From contig NC_026655.2 in the NCBI RefSeq assembly GCF_000004075.3, forward strand, positions 19,267,489 to 19,331,488: 64,000 nucleotides of DNA. Direction: 5' to 3'. This document shows positions 59,829-64,000 of the stretch, piece by piece (the stretch's first letter is position 1; each line of letters opens with the position of its first letter). This DNA is from Cucumis sativus. Its lineage: Eukaryota > Streptophyta > Magnoliopsida > Cucurbitales > Cucurbitaceae. The position numbers and the translations under genes were made by a program. Under the pieces are notes generated by a model, which made no database searches, was not told where the DNA came from, and saw nothing but the letters and a program-made list of their open reading frames with translations.

Positions 59829-61046
59829 ATGCAGAGGGTTCGATTGTCATCTCAACAAACACCTGTGCTTAAGTTGGGTGATTCTCAAATGACATTATCT
59901 CCAAAGTTTAGGTTAGCAATTATCAAGTCTCATCTGTTAAATCCTTCATCAGACTTGGAATCATCTATTTGTGGGGAACCCTTAATTCCAGGTCTTCCAG
60001 ATGATGTTGCACTTAATTGTCTCCTCAGGTTGCCGGTTCACAGCCACGCTGCCTGCCGGGTTGTTTGCAAGAGATGGCATCAGCTATTGGGTAGTAAAGA
60101 GAGATTCTTCACTAGGAGGAAGGAGTTAGGTTTCAAAGAACCTTGGCTTTTTGTATTTGCTTTCCACAAATGTACTGGAAAGATTCAGTGGCAGGTTCTT
60201 GATCTCACTCATTTCTCTTGGCATAGTATCCCACTCATGCCTTGCAAGGATAAGGTTTGTCCTCATGGCTTTAGATGTGTCTCAATCCCTCATGAGGGCA
60301 CTCTCTTTGTTTGTGGTGGCATGGTATCGGATGTTGACTGCCCCCTCGACTTGGTCTTGAAGTATGAGATGCAGAAAAATCGTTGGACTGTGATGAATCA
60401 AATGATCACGGCAAGGTCATTTTTTGCTAGTGGAGTCATTGATGGTAAAATTTACGTGGCTGGAGGGAATAGCACTGATCTTTTCGAGCTCGACTCAGCT
60501 GAGGTTTTGGATCCTATCCAAGGGAATTGGAACTCCGTTGCAAGCATGGGAACAAATATGGCTTCGTACGATGCTGCAGTTCTCAACGGGAAACTTTTAG
60601 TCACAGAAGGCTGGCTGTGGCCTTTCTATGTGGCTCCAAGGGGACAAGTTTATGATCCAACAACTAATAATTGGGAAACTATGGCCATTGGTTTGAGAGA
60701 AGGCTGGACTGGTTCAAGTGTAGTGGTTTATGGCCACTTGTTTGTTGTTTCAGAGCTTGAAAGAATGAAGCTTAAGGTTTATGATGCAGCTTCTGATTCC
60801 TGGGAAGCTATTGAAGGCCCACCTCTACCCGAACAGATATGCAAACCTTTTGCTGTGAATGCATGTGATTCGACCATATACGTTGTTGGTAGGAACCTAC
60901 ATGTAGCTGTAGGCCGTATCTCTCAGCTGATAAAAAAGGGGACGTGCGAAAATAAGTGGAGCTTTAATGTAAGTTGGCATGTTGTTGATGCACCAGAATG
61001 CTTCTCTGATTTGACACCCTCAAGTTCTCAGGTGTTGTTTGCTTAG
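59829..61046 (+). CDS. F-box/kelch-repeat protein (At1g30090-like)
   Basis: F-box/kelch proteins recruit substrates to SCF ubiquitin ligases: the F-box binds SKP1/ASK and the kelch propeller binds the target. This 405-residue frame has an F-box at about 54-95 (IPGLPDDVALNCLLRLPVHS, then VCKRWHQLL). At least five kelch blades follow, with their typical strands (LFVCGGMV about 159, IYVAGGN about 208, LLVTEGWLWPF about 257, LFVVSE about 303, IYVVGRN about 351). The whole frame, from MQRVRLSSQQ to a C-terminus ending SSQVLFA, closely follows Arabidopsis At1g30090 as I remember it. The main coding exon is single and uninterrupted. The ATG at 59829 is chosen because that family start is MQRV. The substrate is unknown. 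Confidence 0.95.
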   Translation: MQRVRLSSQQTPVLKLGDSQMTLSPKFRLAIIKSHLLNPSSDLESSICGEPLIPGLPDDVALNCLLRLPVHSHAACRVVCKRWHQLLGSKERFFTRRKELGFKEPWLFVFAFHKCTGKIQWQVLDLTHFSWHSIPLMPCKDKVCPHGFRCVSIPHEGTLFVCGGMVSDVDCPLDLVLKYEMQKNRWTVMNQMITARSFFASGVIDGKIYVAGGNSTDLFELDSAEVLDPIQGNWNSVASMGTNMASYDAAVLNGKLLVTEGWLWPFYVAPRGQVYDPTTNNWETMAIGLREGWTGSSVVVYGHLFVVSELERMKLKVYDAASDSWEAIEGPPLPEQICKPFAVNACDSTIYVVGRNLHVAVGRISQLIKKGTCENKWSFNVSWHVVDAPECFSDLTPSSSQVLFA

Positions 61047-64000
61047 GTATCATCCTTTTTCGGCTCCTCCCCCCTTAATGTCTTGTATGATTTTGAATAT
61101 GTTACAATGAAAGAGAATGAGCTATAGATCTGATTATAGATGTGTGGAAAGGTGTTTGTTCAAAGTGGCGTGTATTGGAGTACTGACTTTAAGTCCGTCA
61201 ATTTTTTTTTGGTTCTTATTTTTCTTTTTCATGATGCATAATGCACGACTTTAATTTATTGCAGTTCTATATATCTTTCTCAGTCTTTAGCACAAAACTC
61301 TGTGTTTAAAATGTTTCCTGATCTATCCTAACCAGAGAAAGCTGATACTTGTACCACTGTATAGGCATCTAAGGATCAAAACGTTGAAGTCCTAGATTAA
61401 GAAACTTCAATAGGTATCATAGAACAATGTTCAAGTCCTAGATTGAGATATTGAAAGCGAATCTATTCAAACATATCTACTTTTTTTGTGTATCTTTTAG
61501 TTATGCTTCTGACTTTCTGTACTATCTGTAGTATCAATCTGTCTCGTCAAGTGACAAGATGTGACTATGAATTATCCGTTCTCTTTGTCGATGGCGTACA
61601 CAAATTATTTCTTGTTCCAAACACCCATGTTTGCAAAGCTACATATTTCAGACATTGAAAGCATCCTTGCTAGGTTATATAACTAAAACCTCAATTCTTG
61701 CACATTTCAAATAACCTCAAGAATAGTTAGAAGATTCCATCTTGTACAGTTCTAAAAGCACATTTAACTTGAACTTCTGACGGTCTCCTAGAATATAGAT
61801 TGTCCTAAGAGAAACCTGCCTTGCTCATCACTGCTAAATAACTGCTTGTTTCCTTCTAATCACTGCTTTATCAATTGCTTTCTGACCTTTGATGCTTCTG
61901 AAATGGGTTTGAAGATTTGAAAGTGGTGTTTTGGTCATTTCCTTAAAAACACCCCAGTGAGAAAGAACCAAATTCTTTGAGAATCATGATTCATTGTGAT
62001 AAGGATGAAGAAGACTTTGGTATGAAAAGTTTTATCTTGACAGTCTGGTTCGCAAAGTGGAAGTGGAAGAGTTGCGAAGTGGGAAAAATGTCTTTTCCCT
62101 TTTCTCTGACTTTTTTTTTGGTCCCTTACAAATTGGACATTCTCATTTCATTTTAGAACTAATCCAAACCTCAATACATTGAAGTTCCTTTTTGTTGATA
62201 TATTTTGACTCATCAATATATTATCATTACACTTTCGACTTGTTTGTGGTTGAAATATAATCATGATTACTCTAAATTGAGAATGTTGGAATGCGTGAGG
62301 AATCAAATGCAAAACAGAAACTAGATCATGAAGAGTAAAAGTAATGAAAAAGAAAGTAGGATTGAAATTTGTAAGAATGGAATAAGTTTAGTATTGCAAA
62401 TTAAGCTGAAAACGTTTTATTCAAATATGGATTTTGAATTACGAATTAGAAAGCTAGTTGATAATATGAAATGGATGGTTTAGAAGTACACATCATTTGA
62501 GTTGGTTTGTTTTTGAAAAGATTAAAATGGATGATGTAGAAAGATTTCATTGAGGCCATGGGGAAGTTATGCTGTCGAATTGCCTAACCAAATCATTTGA
62601 ATATTGTTGGTTGAGTTGTTCTTTTCAAAGTATCAAATAATTTTATATTTCTATCAAAAGTTGAGCCAATTAAATCATTTGATTGATGGTTTCAGCATTA
62701 ATGAAGGTTTCATAAGTGTTTTAAAGTGCTTTTAAAACTTCTTTTAACAAACTTCTAAAACATATTTAAATATTATATGTATACGCTTTTTTTTAAAAAA
62801 AAAACTTGCTTTATTATTGGCTACTTTTGATTTAAATGTTTGTTAAAATTATTGTTTATTCATTTATCTATTTACTTTTATGTACAATTGTTTCCAATCA
62901 TTTCTTTTAATTGCCCACCTCTCTTTTCATGCGTTTCAATCCATTTAAACTTCAAATTAATAATTATAGTAAATTAAATATTTAACAATTAAACTTTACA
63001 TATTTATTAATATATCAATTTAAATCTCAATTTTTATAAGTCTATTAAAATAATACACACTTACGAAATTCAAGGTCTATTTGATATAACTATTATTTTA
63101 AAATTTAAATTGATACAATTGTTAGTTTATGGTTTAAATTGATATGACCCAAAATTCAACGTTTAAATTATATATATATATAAATAAATAAATAAAATTG
63201 AAACTAAAGTAAAACATTATGAATACACTAAATAAGTGTCTTTAGCTGTATATAAAAATCTTAAATTTAGTAACAAATACAAAACTGTAAAAAAGTTTCA
63301 CCCTTAACAAAATGTGTAATTGCAATGAGTAGAACTTAACACTAATAATTAAATGAATAATAATTTTTTTAAAAAAAAGAAATTACAAATATGACAAAAT
63401 CTATAAATGATCGACTTTATGTTAATGTCATATTAGTCATATAGTCTAACTAATAGATTTCAAGAGTTATATCTACAAATTCTGTTTTTGCAACTACTCC
63501 TAGCAAAGAAAACGATACAAAATTTAGGTTTGTAGCTTCATATTTCTCATGTTTGCAAAAATGAAAAAAATTAAAAACAAAAAAGACCTAGCCTAATCGC
63601 TAAGCCTAAAAAGTCCAAAAATAAAAGTTGTTAGATGTCTAATATATACAACCGACCTACTATTTATTCCCTTGAAAGTTGTTCGATGTCTAATATATTG
63701 ATACATGATATACTACTCATATACTATTATCATTCATGAAAGATATCTGACATATATTAATATACACTGCTAGTATGTTGTTAATATACTTAAAAATTAA
63801 TGGATTTGTGACATATCATTGATGTGCTATTGACATATATATACTAGTACAATTAGAGATCCGTGGTTAATTTTTTTCTACTAATGTCTTATATTTTATA
63901 TACTTCTGATACACTTAAAATATACCATGTTTATAATATGAAAGATGTATGTTTAAAAAATTCAAAATAAGTTTAAATTAAAAATTGATTGTGACGTAGT
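61047..64000. other. 3' region of the F-box gene and AT-rich intergenic DNA
   Basis: The F-box 3' untranslated region probably extends to about 61.3 kb. Beyond it no gene is seen. 63620-63850 repeats GATGTCTAATATAT and TTGATATACTA-like words, probably an old repeat. A TA run lies at 63167-63182. Confidence 0.5.

Noticed and set aside
1..64000. tRNA or rRNA genes
   Set aside because: I scanned for T-arm-like GGTTCGAATC/GTTCGA contexts and found only isolated matches without a cloverleaf.

Overview
The window is nuclear DNA of a dicot plant, most likely Cucurbitaceae and probably Cucumis. This rests on AT-rich intergenic DNA, GT-AG introns, plastid-targeted plant enzymes, and a Mutator-like element (MULE) pairing a MURA transposase with a ULP1-type protease gene, a combination first reported from melon. 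The species is inference.

Layout. 1-3567 is AT-rich with a few weak repeats. 3577-13969 is a complete MULE: 116-bp terminal inverted repeats with 2 mismatches, an exact 9-bp target duplication, an open MURA transposase (+), a seven-exon DUF1985/ULP1 protease gene (-), and a 178-bp tandem array of about 9.4 copies. 14862-17339 is an eroded LRR receptor-like protein pseudogene (+). 18499-22342 is plastid pyruvate dehydrogenase E1-beta (+, four exons), whose large intron holds a LINE reverse-transcriptase remnant. 27949-29730 is an intronless 9-cis-epoxycarotenoid dioxygenase (NCED, -) with a TATA box and a G-box/ABRE. 35345-35593 is an orphan last exon of a soluble epoxide hydrolase gene (-). 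39.9-41 kb and 54.6-55.1 kb carry related, oppositely oriented repeats rich in AAACGATC-like words. 42.6-46.8 kb is a decayed Ty3/gypsy element (-). It abuts a 5'-truncated, mosaic CACTA element that ends at 52124. 58.1-58.4 kb is a MURA fragment. 59829-61046 is an F-box/kelch gene (+), and the rest is AT-rich.

The four intact host or element functions fall into two groups. PDH E1-beta supplies plastid acetyl-CoA, NCED commits carotenoids to abscisic acid, and the F-box/kelch protein is a presumed SCF substrate receptor. These three lie in the same order as Arabidopsis At1g30120, At1g30100 and At1g30090 (from memory), so the window looks like an ancestral gene block expanded by transposons. 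The MULE is the best candidate for an active system, because both of its genes read through and its ends are nearly identical.
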